From positions 62,001 through 126,000 of the forward strand of contig JADLAK010000065.1 of the NCBI GenBank assembly GCA_020848275.1: DNA of 64,000 bases. Reading direction: 5' to 3'. The position numbers were made by a program, and so were the translations under genes. The notes under the pieces are model-generated. The model searched no databases, had not been told where the DNA came from, and was given only the letters and a program-made list of their open reading frames with translations. Of this stretch, positions 24,460 to 33,451 are shown in pieces; the stretch's first letter is position 1; the number at the start of each line of letters is the position of its first letter. Source of the stretch: Planctomycetota bacterium. Lineage in GTDB: Bacteria > Planctomycetota > UBA8742 > UBA2392.

Positions 24460-27400
24460 ATGCTTCACGCTCGCCGCGGGGTGCTGGTCATGGCCGCGTT
24501 TTTTTCATTTCTGGCCGCGCTTGGCGTCACGCCCACGAGCGGGCAGGAGGTGGAAACGCCGCCTGAAGCACCCGCCGAAAAACCTGCCGATGTCGTGGGC
24601 GAGTTGCGGCCGTTCCTCAAGGCCGAGCCCGCCGCCGAAGATTGCAAGGCGCTCGCCACTAAGGCTGCCGAAGGCGACGAAGAAGCGAAGAAAGCTGTGC
24701 TGGCCGCGCGCCTGACGTATGTAAGCGCGCTCTGCGAGGTGTCGGGCAAATACAAGCGGCCCTCGCGCGAACTCGCCCATGAATGCCTGCGCCAGGATGT
24801 CCAGTGGGTGCGCGCAATGCAGGACTTCGAGGCGCTGCTGCTTGGACCGGACTGCGACGCCGTGTTCGCGGCCTACCAGGCGCTCAAGCCGCGCTTTCGC
24901 CACGCAGGCGCGGCGCTGGCCAAGGTCGTCCACCACGCCTGGCGTTGCGGAAACCTCGAGGCGATGGCCGCCGCAGCCAGGCTCGAGCCGGGCGACTACT
25001 GGGTGAAGGTCGCCCTGGCCTACACCGGCGTCAACATCGCCCCAAAGGAAGCCGTCGAAATCCTGCTGGAGGCGGCGCCCAACGTTATCGCGTTTGCCAA
25101 GTTCGCGCTCGAGTTCGAGCCCTCGCAATTTGCGCCCGCCAACAAGCGGCCGCCGGTCTCGACGGGCGACTCGAATTTCGCGAACTACCAGGAGTGCTTC
25201 TCGAACACTGTCCTGAACTGGATATGGGACCTGCCCTTTGAGTGGTACACCAAGCGGTTTACGGAGCACATGGGAGCGCTGGCGCTCAACGCCGACGACG
25301 CCGAATACGTCCGGGAACTCGAGAAGCGCCTGGCCAAGGCCCTGGGCAAAGCTGAGCCGTCCACGCAGGCCACGTTGCTCAAGGGTTTCAACGCCATCGC
25401 CATCACCGCCGTAGGCCCCCAGCCCAAGCGCGAGTGGTTCGAATGGGCTGAAATCGCGTCCTTCTGCGGCGGCCCTGCAATGGCCGGCTTCGGCCTCTAC
25501 AGCACACCGCCTTATTGCGACGCCCACGACGATCGCACAGCGGGCGCGGTTGTGTCGTACATGTCGGAGCCGGGCATCGGCTACCTGCAACGGGTGGTGC
25601 TGTCATTTGGCGTGCGCGCGGGCGATGACGTGCTGGCGCTGCTGGCGCCGCGCGCGGTGATCGTGCTGGACGAAGACAGTCTCGACGCCTACCGCAACAT
25701 CGCGCGGTCGTTTATGCGTTTTGGCGAAAGCTACAAGAAGCAACTGCGCGCCTACGCGACGGCGCTGGAGGCCACGAAGGTCGCCGATCTCGTCGAGATC
25801 GCCCGCATCATCACCGCCGGCAAATGGGAGGAACTCGATAAGCGCAAGGGCGCGCGCATTTCATTGACGCCCTCGCAAAAGGGATCACTGCTGGCGGCCT
25901 TTGCCGACGAGCGCGAAGTGAGAGCCGCGGGCGGCCTCGAACACCTTTACTACGCCGACCGCGCGGTTTTCTGCGACGGCTGCCGCCGTGTGCACCAGGC
26001 CCTTGGCGCGCACATCGAACTGCTGAAGCTCGTCGCCAACAGCAAGGACGTTTGCGCGCGCAACACGGCGTTTTTCCGCTTTGCGGATTTCCGCCGCCGC
26101 AACTTCGCGCCCGCCGCGTGGCCGCGCCTCGACGGGATGCTGAAAGTGCTGGATAAAGACGGCGGCACCGCATTGCGTGACTTCCTCGCGGGTTTTGAAG
26201 CGGGCGACGAGTCCGTGTGCCTGCTTGAGACCGGGCGCCTGGCCCTGGCCGAGGCGGGCAAGCCGATCGATTCGCGCCTGCGCCGGCTGCTCTCCGACGG
26301 CGCGAACCGTTGGGGCGGCCTTGCGCCGGGACTGGCCGCCGCCGCGGCCTTTGCCGACCGCGATTATGTCTCGCGCGTAAACCTCATGCGCCAGGCGGAG
26401 GCGCTTGCGCCGACGGATTTCGACGTGCACTACCATTACGGCCCGCGCGATCAGGACATCGGGACCTTCAGCGGTGCGAACTGGGAGGTCGTAGCCCGCA
26501 TCACCATGCGCATGCTTCTGCTGCGGCCGTTTTGCATGGAGTCCATCGCCTATGCCACGACATTTGTGATGCGCCGCGGCGTGGGGCTTGCGCTTCCGAT
26601 CGCGCTGTATTCGATCAGCATCCATCGCTGCATGGCGTTGCTATCACATTGGCGCGCCGTGACGCCGGCGCAGTACGCCCTGTACAAGATGCTGAACGTG
26701 CTTGGCTTCATGCGTCGCATGAGCGTGGTGTCGGCGCCCATCGCAAGCGACAGCCGAGAGGCGGACATCCGGAAGTTCGTGTCGACGGTGGCTTATGGCG
26801 AAAACCGCTGGTGGCCGATCGCCTGGCTGGCGCTGTTTGGCTGCCGCGTTTTCAACGGCGACCTCGCGGCGGTCGAGTACTGCAACACGCTGGACATGAA
26901 CGACGTGAACAACCTGCTGAATGCCGCGATGCAGACCTGTAATCTTTCGCCCAAGCGCGCCATCGACTGGGTAGTGAAGGCCGACGACCTCGGCGTCAGC
27001 GGTTACGGACGCTTTGTCGGCACCCAAACCCTGTGTTTTGCGCACGGCAAGCAAGGCCAGATGTCGAGCGTGCTGGAGCGTTACAAGGAAATGCGCGGCG
27101 GGCGCAACGGCCGACCGGAGTACCTCGACCTCTACCTGCTGTCGGGGATTCTGGCCGGCAACAAGCACGAGACGCTGCCCAAGGCCATCGAGGCAGTCTC
27201 GAAGTTCGAGCTGAGCAAGGGCGGCGAATTTTCCTTCGTGTGGCGGCGCGCGCACATGGCGGCGGGCCTTCACGACAAACTGGCCGACATTCCCAACATC
27301 GCGGTCGACCGTGCACCCGAATATTCGGGCAATTTCGAGTATTCGCGCCTGTTTCATGAGGCGCGCGCGCTTCTGGACAAAGGCGACTTCGACGAACTGG

Positions 27401-27957
27401 CCGCGCGCACCGCGCCCTACGTCGAGCTCAACGTCGAGGACGGCATGGGCGTCTACCTCGACGCCGCGCTGTTACGGGCTTTGGCGGCCAAAGAAGCGGG
27501 GGCGGACTTCGGCTGGAAGGAAGGCTCGCGCAGCATCAAGGTCGTCGATGAAAAGTTCGTCGCATTCTTCGACGCCACCGACCGCTACATCGACAATTCA
27601 CTGCTTCGCATCCTTGCCGGCACGCGTACCGTCGACCAGCTTGCGCTTATGAACGAGCTGCACCGGGAAGGCGCGTTTGACGGCTTCCTTTGGCAGGGGC
27701 TGGCGTTCTCCGAGCGCCCCAAGGCCCATTGCGGCAGCGGGGTCGCAAGCGTCGATGAGATGTCCGCCCACGACGCTTACGTTCACGCCCTGCTGCTGTA
27801 CCTGATCGGCGACAACAACCAGGGCAAGGCGTGGGTCGATTACTGCCTGTCTTTCAACCAGCGCGGCAGCCACGAATACCACGTCATCCAATGGCTGCTG
27901 GAGAACCGCTTCCGGGAGAAAAAGGAAGAAAAGAAGGAAGACGAGAAGGACGGCTGA
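24460..27957 (+). CDS. Large exported protein of unknown function
   Basis: A 1165-aa product from an ATG with GAGGAG upstream. The first ~30 residues form a signal peptide (VLVMAAFFSFLAALGVTPTS), followed by an acidic Pro/Glu linker. The rest is largely helical, with scattered Cys (CDAVF, CDGCRR, CNLS), without a recognisable catalytic motif. Segments near residues 130-200 and 900-1100 have an alternating helix pattern reminiscent of TPR-like solenoids. The C-terminus is Lys/Glu rich (EKKEEKKEDEKDG). It is probably periplasmic. It stands alone between element A and bshC, 40 bases from the latter. I recognise no family. Confidence 0.8.
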   Translation: MLHARRGVLVMAAFFSFLAALGVTPTSGQEVETPPEAPAEKPADVVGELRPFLKAEPAAEDCKALATKAAEGDEEAKKAVLAARLTYVSALCEVSGKYKRPSRELAHECLRQDVQWVRAMQDFEALLLGPDCDAVFAAYQALKPRFRHAGAALAKVVHHAWRCGNLEAMAAAARLEPGDYWVKVALAYTGVNIAPKEAVEILLEAAPNVIAFAKFALEFEPSQFAPANKRPPVSTGDSNFANYQECFSNTVLNWIWDLPFEWYTKRFTEHMGALALNADDAEYVRELEKRLAKALGKAEPSTQATLLKGFNAIAITAVGPQPKREWFEWAEIASFCGGPAMAGFGLYSTPPYCDAHDDRTAGAVVSYMSEPGIGYLQRVVLSFGVRAGDDVLALLAPRAVIVLDEDSLDAYRNIARSFMRFGESYKKQLRAYATALEATKVADLVEIARIITAGKWEELDKRKGARISLTPSQKGSLLAAFADEREVRAAGGLEHLYYADRAVFCDGCRRVHQALGAHIELLKLVANSKDVCARNTAFFRFADFRRRNFAPAAWPRLDGMLKVLDKDGGTALRDFLAGFEAGDESVCLLETGRLALAEAGKPIDSRLRRLLSDGANRWGGLAPGLAAAAAFADRDYVSRVNLMRQAEALAPTDFDVHYHYGPRDQDIGTFSGANWEVVARITMRMLLLRPFCMESIAYATTFVMRRGVGLALPIALYSISIHRCMALLSHWRAVTPAQYALYKMLNVLGFMRRMSVVSAPIASDSREADIRKFVSTVAYGENRWWPIAWLALFGCRVFNGDLAAVEYCNTLDMNDVNNLLNAAMQTCNLSPKRAIDWVVKADDLGVSGYGRFVGTQTLCFAHGKQGQMSSVLERYKEMRGGRNGRPEYLDLYLLSGILAGNKHETLPKAIEAVSKFELSKGGEFSFVWRRAHMAAGLHDKLADIPNIAVDRAPEYSGNFEYSRLFHEARALLDKGDFDELAARTAPYVELNVEDGMGVYLDAALLRALAAKEAGADFGWKEGSRSIKVVDEKFVAFFDATDRYIDNSLLRILAGTRTVDQLALMNELHREGAFDGFLWQGLAFSERPKAHCGSGVASVDEMSAHDAYVHALLLYLIGDNNQGKAWVDYCLSFNQRGSHEYHVIQWLLENRFREKKEEKKEDEKDG

Positions 27958-27997
27958 TCAAAACTGATTCCCCGGGCGAATTAGGTATAACGCTTGC

Positions 27998-29578
27998 GTG
28001 CACTTCGAGCCCTACGATTACGCGCGTGTCGCGACGTCCAATGACCTGGGCGTGCGCTACATCGCTGATTTCCCGCGCGTCGAATCGTTCTACGCCTCCG
28101 ACTACGCCTCGCCCCAGGCGCTGAGCACCCACGCGCTGAAGCTGCTCAACCGCACCTGGCGCTCGCGCTACGACCGCAACGCCACCGCGGATTTGCTCGA
28201 CGCCTATGCGCGCGGCCACGGCGCGCCGGCACCGGTGCTCGAAAACATCGCGCGCCTGCGCGACAAGACCACCGTTTGCGTGATGACCGGCCAGCAGGCG
28301 GGCCTTGGCGGCGGCCCGCTCTTCTTCCTCTACAAGGCCGTGACCGCCATTCGGCTGGCCGACGAACTCGAACGCGTCGGCGGCGTGCCCGTCGTGCCGG
28401 TATTCTGGAACGCCAGCGACGACAGCGACATCGAGGAGGTCAACCGCTTCCGCAGCATCGCCGACGGCAAGCTCCAGCGCTTCCGCTTCAACCTCGAGTC
28501 CGGACGCCGCCCCGTGCGCGACGTGCGGCTGCCCGAACGCAAAGATCCGCAGTGGGAAAAACTATTCGCGCTTTTACCCGAGGGCCCCGGCAAATCACGC
28601 GCGCGGCTGTGGCTTGAACACGCCGCGGGGCAGGATTTCGGCAGCGCATTCACCGAGCTGGTCCTCGATCTGCTCAGCGCGCGCGGGCTTGTGGTGGTTG
28701 AGCCCAAGGCGCTTACGTCGCACCCGGACTGGAAGCGCATCCTGGCGCTGGAGATTGACCAGCGCGACGTGCATCGCCTTGCCATGCGCCGCGTTTCCGA
28801 CCGCCTCGAGTCGATGGGGTTTTCCGCGGGCGTACCCGTAACCAACCAGGTCAACCTGTTCCAGGTTGTCGATGGCGAACGCCGCCGCATCGTCAGCGAG
28901 GGAACGAAGCTCGTGGTGGACGGCGTGCACGGGACAACGACGAAATCGGCGCTGATTGCGGCGTTGCGCAAGGACCCTGCAGCCTTCACACCCAACGTGC
29001 TGCTGCGGCCGGTGGTGCAAAACGCGATCTTCCCGACCGTGGCGTATGTCGGCGGCCCTGCGGAGATCGCCTACCACGCGGTGCTCAAGCCATTGCACCG
29101 ATCGGCGGAGGTCTTCATGCCGGCGCTGTTCCCGCGCATGTCGATCACGCTGCTCGAAAAGGGCGATCCCTTCAGCGAGGTGTTGGCGTTCCGCTCAAAG
29201 CTGAAGTGGCGGCAAACCGAGGCGGACATCCTGTTCGCATCGGCTGAAAACCATTTGCACGCTGATTTTGCGCAACTGCGCGCCGACCTGCAGGGCCTGG
29301 CGCGGCCGATGGAGGCAGAACTCGCAAAGTTTGAAAAGCGCAGTTCGCGCTCGGTGGCAAGCGTGCGCCACAAGGTCCAGCATGAGCCTCTGGATATCTC
29401 CAAGGGCGGGCGCGAGATGCAAGCACTGCTGGCACGGTACTTTCCGGATGGCAACGCCCAGGAACGCGAACTCACCTTTGCGGGCGAATACGCACGGCGC
29501 GGCGACTCATTAATAGAGGTTCCGTTCCAACACCCGAACATCTTTGATTTTAGGCACTTCGCGGTGAAGCCAACGTGA
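27998..29578 (+). CDS. bshC: Bacillithiol biosynthesis cysteine-adding enzyme BshC-like
   Basis: This 526-aa protein matches BshC in length and motifs: CVMTGQQAGLGGGPLFFLYKAVTAIRLA near residue 95 and VPVFWNASDDSDIEEVN soon after are the family hallmarks, forming a Rossmann-like nucleotide/cysteine site. BshC joins cysteine to glucosaminyl-malate in the last step of bacillithiol synthesis in the cytoplasm. The start is a GTG with no clear ribosome site, and MHFEPYDYARV fits the usual N-terminus. BshA and BshB are not in this window. Because BshC-like proteins also occur outside proven bacillithiol producers, the exact thiol is unproven. Confidence 0.88.
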   Translation: MHFEPYDYARVATSNDLGVRYIADFPRVESFYASDYASPQALSTHALKLLNRTWRSRYDRNATADLLDAYARGHGAPAPVLENIARLRDKTTVCVMTGQQAGLGGGPLFFLYKAVTAIRLADELERVGGVPVVPVFWNASDDSDIEEVNRFRSIADGKLQRFRFNLESGRRPVRDVRLPERKDPQWEKLFALLPEGPGKSRARLWLEHAAGQDFGSAFTELVLDLLSARGLVVVEPKALTSHPDWKRILALEIDQRDVHRLAMRRVSDRLESMGFSAGVPVTNQVNLFQVVDGERRRIVSEGTKLVVDGVHGTTTKSALIAALRKDPAAFTPNVLLRPVVQNAIFPTVAYVGGPAEIAYHAVLKPLHRSAEVFMPALFPRMSITLLEKGDPFSEVLAFRSKLKWRQTEADILFASAENHLHADFAQLRADLQGLARPMEAELAKFEKRSSRSVASVRHKVQHEPLDISKGGREMQALLARYFPDGNAQERELTFAGEYARRGDSLIEVPFQHPNIFDFRHFAVKPT

Positions 29579-29858
29579 TCGTCACAGTTGCATCCCTAAT
29601 GTGGCTAAAGCCTTGCATCCATGCGGGGCGGGCGTACGGTGGGAACTCTTAAACTGACAGAAATCGTGAAGATTATTAGTCACGGGGCGAACCTTGGCCG
29701 CTAAGGCCCGTTTGGAATTCGAGTAATACCCGAAATCCGGCCTAATTGGCCCGAAAGTTTTTCCGCGGTTCGCCGCGAGGAATGTTCGACTGACGCGCGC
29801 AGTGATCCCGGGGAAGACCTGCACGCACCAGCGGACAAGGAATACGAAGGAGGGGGTC
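29579..29858. other. Intergenic leader, 280 bases
   Basis: No ORF is supported. The segment has mixed composition and ends with a strong ribosome site (AAGGAGGGGG) for the next gene. It probably holds that gene's promoter, which I cannot place. Confidence 0.4.
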
Positions 29859-31547
29859 GTGGCACAACAAGAGCAAAACTACGAGGAGCAGCCCGCTGAT
29901 CAGCAGTATTACGATCAGCAGCAGGCCGAGGAAATGGCCGCCGGTGAAGCCCAGGCCAAGGAACTCACGGCGCTGGCGACGGTGCCGTGGATCGCCATTG
30001 CGTTTGCGGGCCACATGCTCCTGATCGTGGTCGCCTGGTTCATGGTTCCGGTGATGCCGCCGGGCAACAAGATCGAGGTGATCTCGAGCCAGGTCGACAC
30101 CAAGCCCTTTCCGCCCGAGCCCGAACGCAAGCCCGAGGAAGAAGTTGAATATCCCAAGGACGAGCCGCCGACTGAGGACCCGACGGAAGACCCGAAAATC
30201 GTCGAGGACGCCCAGGACGACCGCAACGAAGACAAGACCGACTCGCCCAACAAGTCGCTCGCTGAAAACCCGAACAACGACCCGTCAAACGCGGAATCGC
30301 CGCACCCCAACCGTGGCCCCAACAGCTCCGTCGGTCTCGGCGGCGGCGGCGGCGGCGGCGGCGGCCGTGGCGGCAAGGGCGGCTTCGAAAATCGCCGCGC
30401 CCGCGGCGGCGGCGGCATCAAGCTCGACCGCGTGAAGGCCGCGCTTGAGTGGCTCAAGGATCACCAGAACAACCTGGGCTTCTGGAGCGCGACGCGCTTC
30501 AGCGACGACACCAAACGCACCAACGCCCGCAAGACCTACAACGTCGAGTTTGTCAACGTCGGCCAGGCCAAGGGCGACATCGGCTGGGATCAGTCGGTCG
30601 ACATCGGCCTGACCGGCATGGCCCTGCTGGCCTTTGTCGGCGCGGGCTTTGACCACAAGCAGGGCGAGTACAAGGAAGCCTGCCGCCGCGCCGTCATGTA
30701 TATCCGCGGCCAGCAAAGTCCTGATGGCTGCTACGGCGCCAAGGATGACGAACACTTCATGTACAACCACGCCATCTGCGCCATGGCCATGGCCGAGGCT
30801 TTCGGCCTCTCGGGCGACAACCTGCTGAAGGGTCCCGCCGAAAACGCGGTGCGTTTCATCCTGCAGGCGCAGAACCCGGGCCTGGGCTGGCGCTACGGCG
30901 TGCGCCCCGGCGTCAACGACAGCTCGGTCACGGGTTGGATGGTGCTGGCGCTCAAGAGCTGCAAGATGGCCGGCCTCGAGTTCGACACCACGCAGTGCTA
31001 CGCCGATGCGGCGAAGTGGCTGGACTCGGTCACCGCGCCCTACAGCGGCTATCCCAAGACCGGCTACAACGAACCTGCGGGCAACAACGCCAGGCTGCGC
31101 GCCGCGCAGGATTATGAAAACAACCCGTCGATGGACGCGATCAACATCATGTCGATGCTGTTCATGAACCAGCCGGGCAAAGATTCCAAGAACCGCGACC
31201 TGCAGGCCCAGGCGAAGGCCTGCCACGAGTTCCTGCCGGCATGGGAGCAGAAGAAGATCGACTATTATTACTGGTACTACGCCAGCCTCGCTCTCTTCCA
31301 GATGGGCGACACCTACTGGAAGAAGTGGGACGACGCAATGTCAAAGGTGCTGATGGCGCACCAGCGCGGCTTCATCGAAGGCGACAAGGGCAGCAACAAG
31401 GATACCCTCGACGAGCACGGCAGTTGGGACTCCGTGGACGCCTGGGGAACTGCCGGCGGACGAGTGTACAGCACCGCCATCAACTGCCTGACGCTCGAGG
31501 CGCACTACCGCTACATGCGCCTGGGTGAAAAGAAGGATCCTCACTAA
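29859..31547 (+). CDS. Membrane-anchored squalene-cyclase/prenyltransferase-fold protein (paralog 1)
   Basis: The GTG at 29859 directly after AAGGAGGGGGTC is preferred to the listed start at 29802. The 562-aa product has a Gln-rich cytoplasmic head and one membrane helix (~residues 45-67, WIAIAFAGHMLLIVVAWFMV). A long acidic/proline linker follows (PEPERKPEEEVEYPKDEPP), then a Gly run. The remaining ~360 residues form an alpha/alpha barrel of the squalene-oxidase/prenyltransferase repeat type: ALEWLKDHQNNLGFWSAT, QSPDGCYG, NPGLGWRYG. The catalytic DXDD of true cyclases is not seen, so a binding or structural role is likely. The head plus linker resembles TonB/ExbD-style energy-transducing anchors. 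It is paralogous to the gene at 31804 and ends in a strong terminator. Confidence 0.85.
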   Translation: MAQQEQNYEEQPADQQYYDQQQAEEMAAGEAQAKELTALATVPWIAIAFAGHMLLIVVAWFMVPVMPPGNKIEVISSQVDTKPFPPEPERKPEEEVEYPKDEPPTEDPTEDPKIVEDAQDDRNEDKTDSPNKSLAENPNNDPSNAESPHPNRGPNSSVGLGGGGGGGGGRGGKGGFENRRARGGGGIKLDRVKAALEWLKDHQNNLGFWSATRFSDDTKRTNARKTYNVEFVNVGQAKGDIGWDQSVDIGLTGMALLAFVGAGFDHKQGEYKEACRRAVMYIRGQQSPDGCYGAKDDEHFMYNHAICAMAMAEAFGLSGDNLLKGPAENAVRFILQAQNPGLGWRYGVRPGVNDSSVTGWMVLALKSCKMAGLEFDTTQCYADAAKWLDSVTAPYSGYPKTGYNEPAGNNARLRAAQDYENNPSMDAINIMSMLFMNQPGKDSKNRDLQAQAKACHEFLPAWEQKKIDYYYWYYASLALFQMGDTYWKKWDDAMSKVLMAHQRGFIEGDKGSNKDTLDEHGSWDSVDAWGTAGGRVYSTAINCLTLEAHYRYMRLGEKKDPH

Positions 31548-31564
31548 TCGTCACAGAGTTTCGC

Positions 31565-31597
31565 ACCGGCCCGCATTTCTGCGGGCCGGTTTTGTTT
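31565..31597 (+). terminator. Intrinsic terminator
   Basis: ACCGGCCCGC-ATTTCT-GCGGGCCGGT is a perfect 10-bp stem followed by TTTGTTT. It lies 18 bases after the stop of the first cyclase-like gene, so the second paralog should have its own promoter. Confidence 0.9.
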
Positions 31598-31803
31598 GGC
31601 TGGAGCATTTCCAATTGCTCTGTTGAAATCCGTCTCCCCCGCGGGGCGCGTAGGAGCTCGCCACACGACGTTGTCAGCCCAGCTACCTCCGACCGGAACT
31701 GAGAAGTCCTCGGCGTGCTGGGCAGATTCGCTCTTTCAAATGGGCTCCGCCGCGAACCGTCCGGGTTTCCCGCCGTTTGAACATGCAACCGGAGAACCTT
31801 CCC
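31598..31803. other. Intergenic region between the two cyclase-like genes
   Basis: About 200 bases after the terminator. It contains the long-range stem GCCCAGC/GCTGGGC around 31677-31723 enclosing a smaller hairpin. No ORF is supported. The promoter of the next gene must lie here. Confidence 0.4.
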
Positions 31804-33366
31804 ATGCGTGGCGTGCGCGGACCCTTGCTGCTGCTTGTACTGTCGGTGCTCGCGCTGATCGGCGTTTCGCTGTTGCTCGTGCCGCGCGCACGAAACACGG
31901 AACACCGCAGTGAAGACCTGGCGGCCACGGGCGATTCTCAGGGAGTTCCCATCGCACCCGGCTTCGGCAACGAAACCGCTGCGCCGGCCAGCAACCGCAA
32001 ACCCGCGGACGCCGCCGAAGTCGCGCCCGGGCCCGAGGCCGCCGGCAACCGGCTCGCCACAACAGCGCCCGGCCCGGCAAGCGACGACCCTGCGCAGGCG
32101 CAACCCCCTTCCGGGCCTGACGCACCCGAGCCTGACGATGGCGCGCCGCCGCAAATCGGCCCATCGACCCCCGTGGAGGAAGACCCCGAGACCGACCCTG
32201 TGCTCCCGGGCAAAGGCGTCAAAATGCGCGTCAACAGCAAGCTCGATTGGCTGGCTGCGCACCAGCACGACGCGGGCCAGTGGCGGGCTTCGCTTTTCGG
32301 CGAGGACACCAAACGCAAGTCCGCCACGCGCTCGTACAACGCCGAGCTCGAAAACATCGGCATCGCCAACGCCGATGCGGCGGCCGACGAAACCTACAGC
32401 GTCGGCGTCAGCGGGCTCGCGCTGCTGGCCATGAGCGGCGCGGGCTACGACCACAAGGAAGGCCCTTACAAGCCCGTGGTGCGCAAAGCCCTGCTGAAAC
32501 TCAAGGAAGCGCAACGCGAGGACGGCTGCCTTGCCGACCCCGCTTGCGGCGGCGTGTTGCTGAACCACGTGCTCGCGCTGGCCGCGTTTGCCGAGATGTA
32601 CGCGTTGTCGGGAGACAATCTGCTCAAGACGATTGTCGAAAAAGGCGCGGGTTTCCTTGCCGAGTGCCAGCGCGACAATGGCGGCTGGGGCGACGAGGCG
32701 GACGGCGCGGAAAGCAACACCCGCGCCACGGCCTGGGCGGTGCTGACTTTCAAGACCTGCAAGATGGCGGGCATCGAACGCGACTACGAACCCATGAAGC
32801 GCGGCGCCGCGTTCATGGAGTCGCTGACGGTCGGCGAAGGCGACGAAATTCGCACCTGGTATGACGAGCGCAACCAGTTTCGCCCCGGCATCACAGCCAA
32901 CGCGTCACTGGACGCCATGAACGTGGTTTGCCAGTTGATGACGGCGCGCATGAACCGCGACCACCCGACGATCAGGGCGCAGGTCAAACGCATCGCCGCG
33001 CATTTGCCGAGCTGGACTATCGGCGACGTCGACCTGGAATGCTGGTACTGGACAGGCCTCGCGGTGTTCCAGTCAGGCGACACCCCGGTCGGGAAGCGAA
33101 GCGGCGCGGACGAGACGAGGGAGCCGCCGGAACTTACGGCCGGGCAGAAGTGGCTTGAGGCGGTCACAACCGTGCTGACGGAACACCAGCGCGGGTTTGC
33201 TCCCGCTGACAAACAGGCCGAGGCGACGGCGGAAACCCTGGACGAGTACGGAAGCTGGGACGCCGTGGATGTCTGGTCGCGCCAAGGCGGCCGCGTCTGG
33301 ACCACCGCCATGGCCTCGATCGTCTTGGACATCACCTTCCGCTATATGCGCGTCAGCGGCAGGTAG
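31804..33366 (+). CDS. Membrane-anchored squalene-cyclase/prenyltransferase-fold protein (paralog 2)
   Basis: The ATG at 31804 is chosen over upstream in-frame starts because GGAG precedes it and it begins the membrane helix (MRGVRGPLLLLVLSVLALIG). The 520-aa product has a short cytoplasmic head, one helix, and a ~120-residue Pro/Ala/Asp-rich linker. The barrel domain is parallel to that of the gene before: KLDWLAAHQHDAGQWRAS, YDHKEGPYKPVVRKAL, REDGCLADPA, NGGWGDEADG, LDEYGSWDAVDVW. Shared phrases (TFKTCKMAG versus ALKSCKMAG; GSWDxVD) show clear paralogy. No DXDD catalytic motif is visible. The domain would lie outside the cytoplasmic membrane. Confidence 0.85.
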   Translation: MRGVRGPLLLLVLSVLALIGVSLLLVPRARNTEHRSEDLAATGDSQGVPIAPGFGNETAAPASNRKPADAAEVAPGPEAAGNRLATTAPGPASDDPAQAQPPSGPDAPEPDDGAPPQIGPSTPVEEDPETDPVLPGKGVKMRVNSKLDWLAAHQHDAGQWRASLFGEDTKRKSATRSYNAELENIGIANADAAADETYSVGVSGLALLAMSGAGYDHKEGPYKPVVRKALLKLKEAQREDGCLADPACGGVLLNHVLALAAFAEMYALSGDNLLKTIVEKGAGFLAECQRDNGGWGDEADGAESNTRATAWAVLTFKTCKMAGIERDYEPMKRGAAFMESLTVGEGDEIRTWYDERNQFRPGITANASLDAMNVVCQLMTARMNRDHPTIRAQVKRIAAHLPSWTIGDVDLECWYWTGLAVFQSGDTPVGKRSGADETREPPELTAGQKWLEAVTTVLTEHQRGFAPADKQAEATAETLDEYGSWDAVDVWSRQGGRVWTTAMASIVLDITFRYMRVSGR

Positions 33367-33451
33367 AAATTGCCTGGCCTATAATTCGGCTGAGAGAATG
33401 TAGCGGGACGGGCGTTCCTATTGCCCCGTCAAGGCTCTATTATCCCGGCGC

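Noticed and set aside
31611-31770. Possible fifth copy of the dispersed element on the minus strand
   Set aside because: GAGCGAAT and a GCCCAGC/GCTGGGC stem are present, but the conserved CGAGCAG and GATGCGACG blocks are missing.
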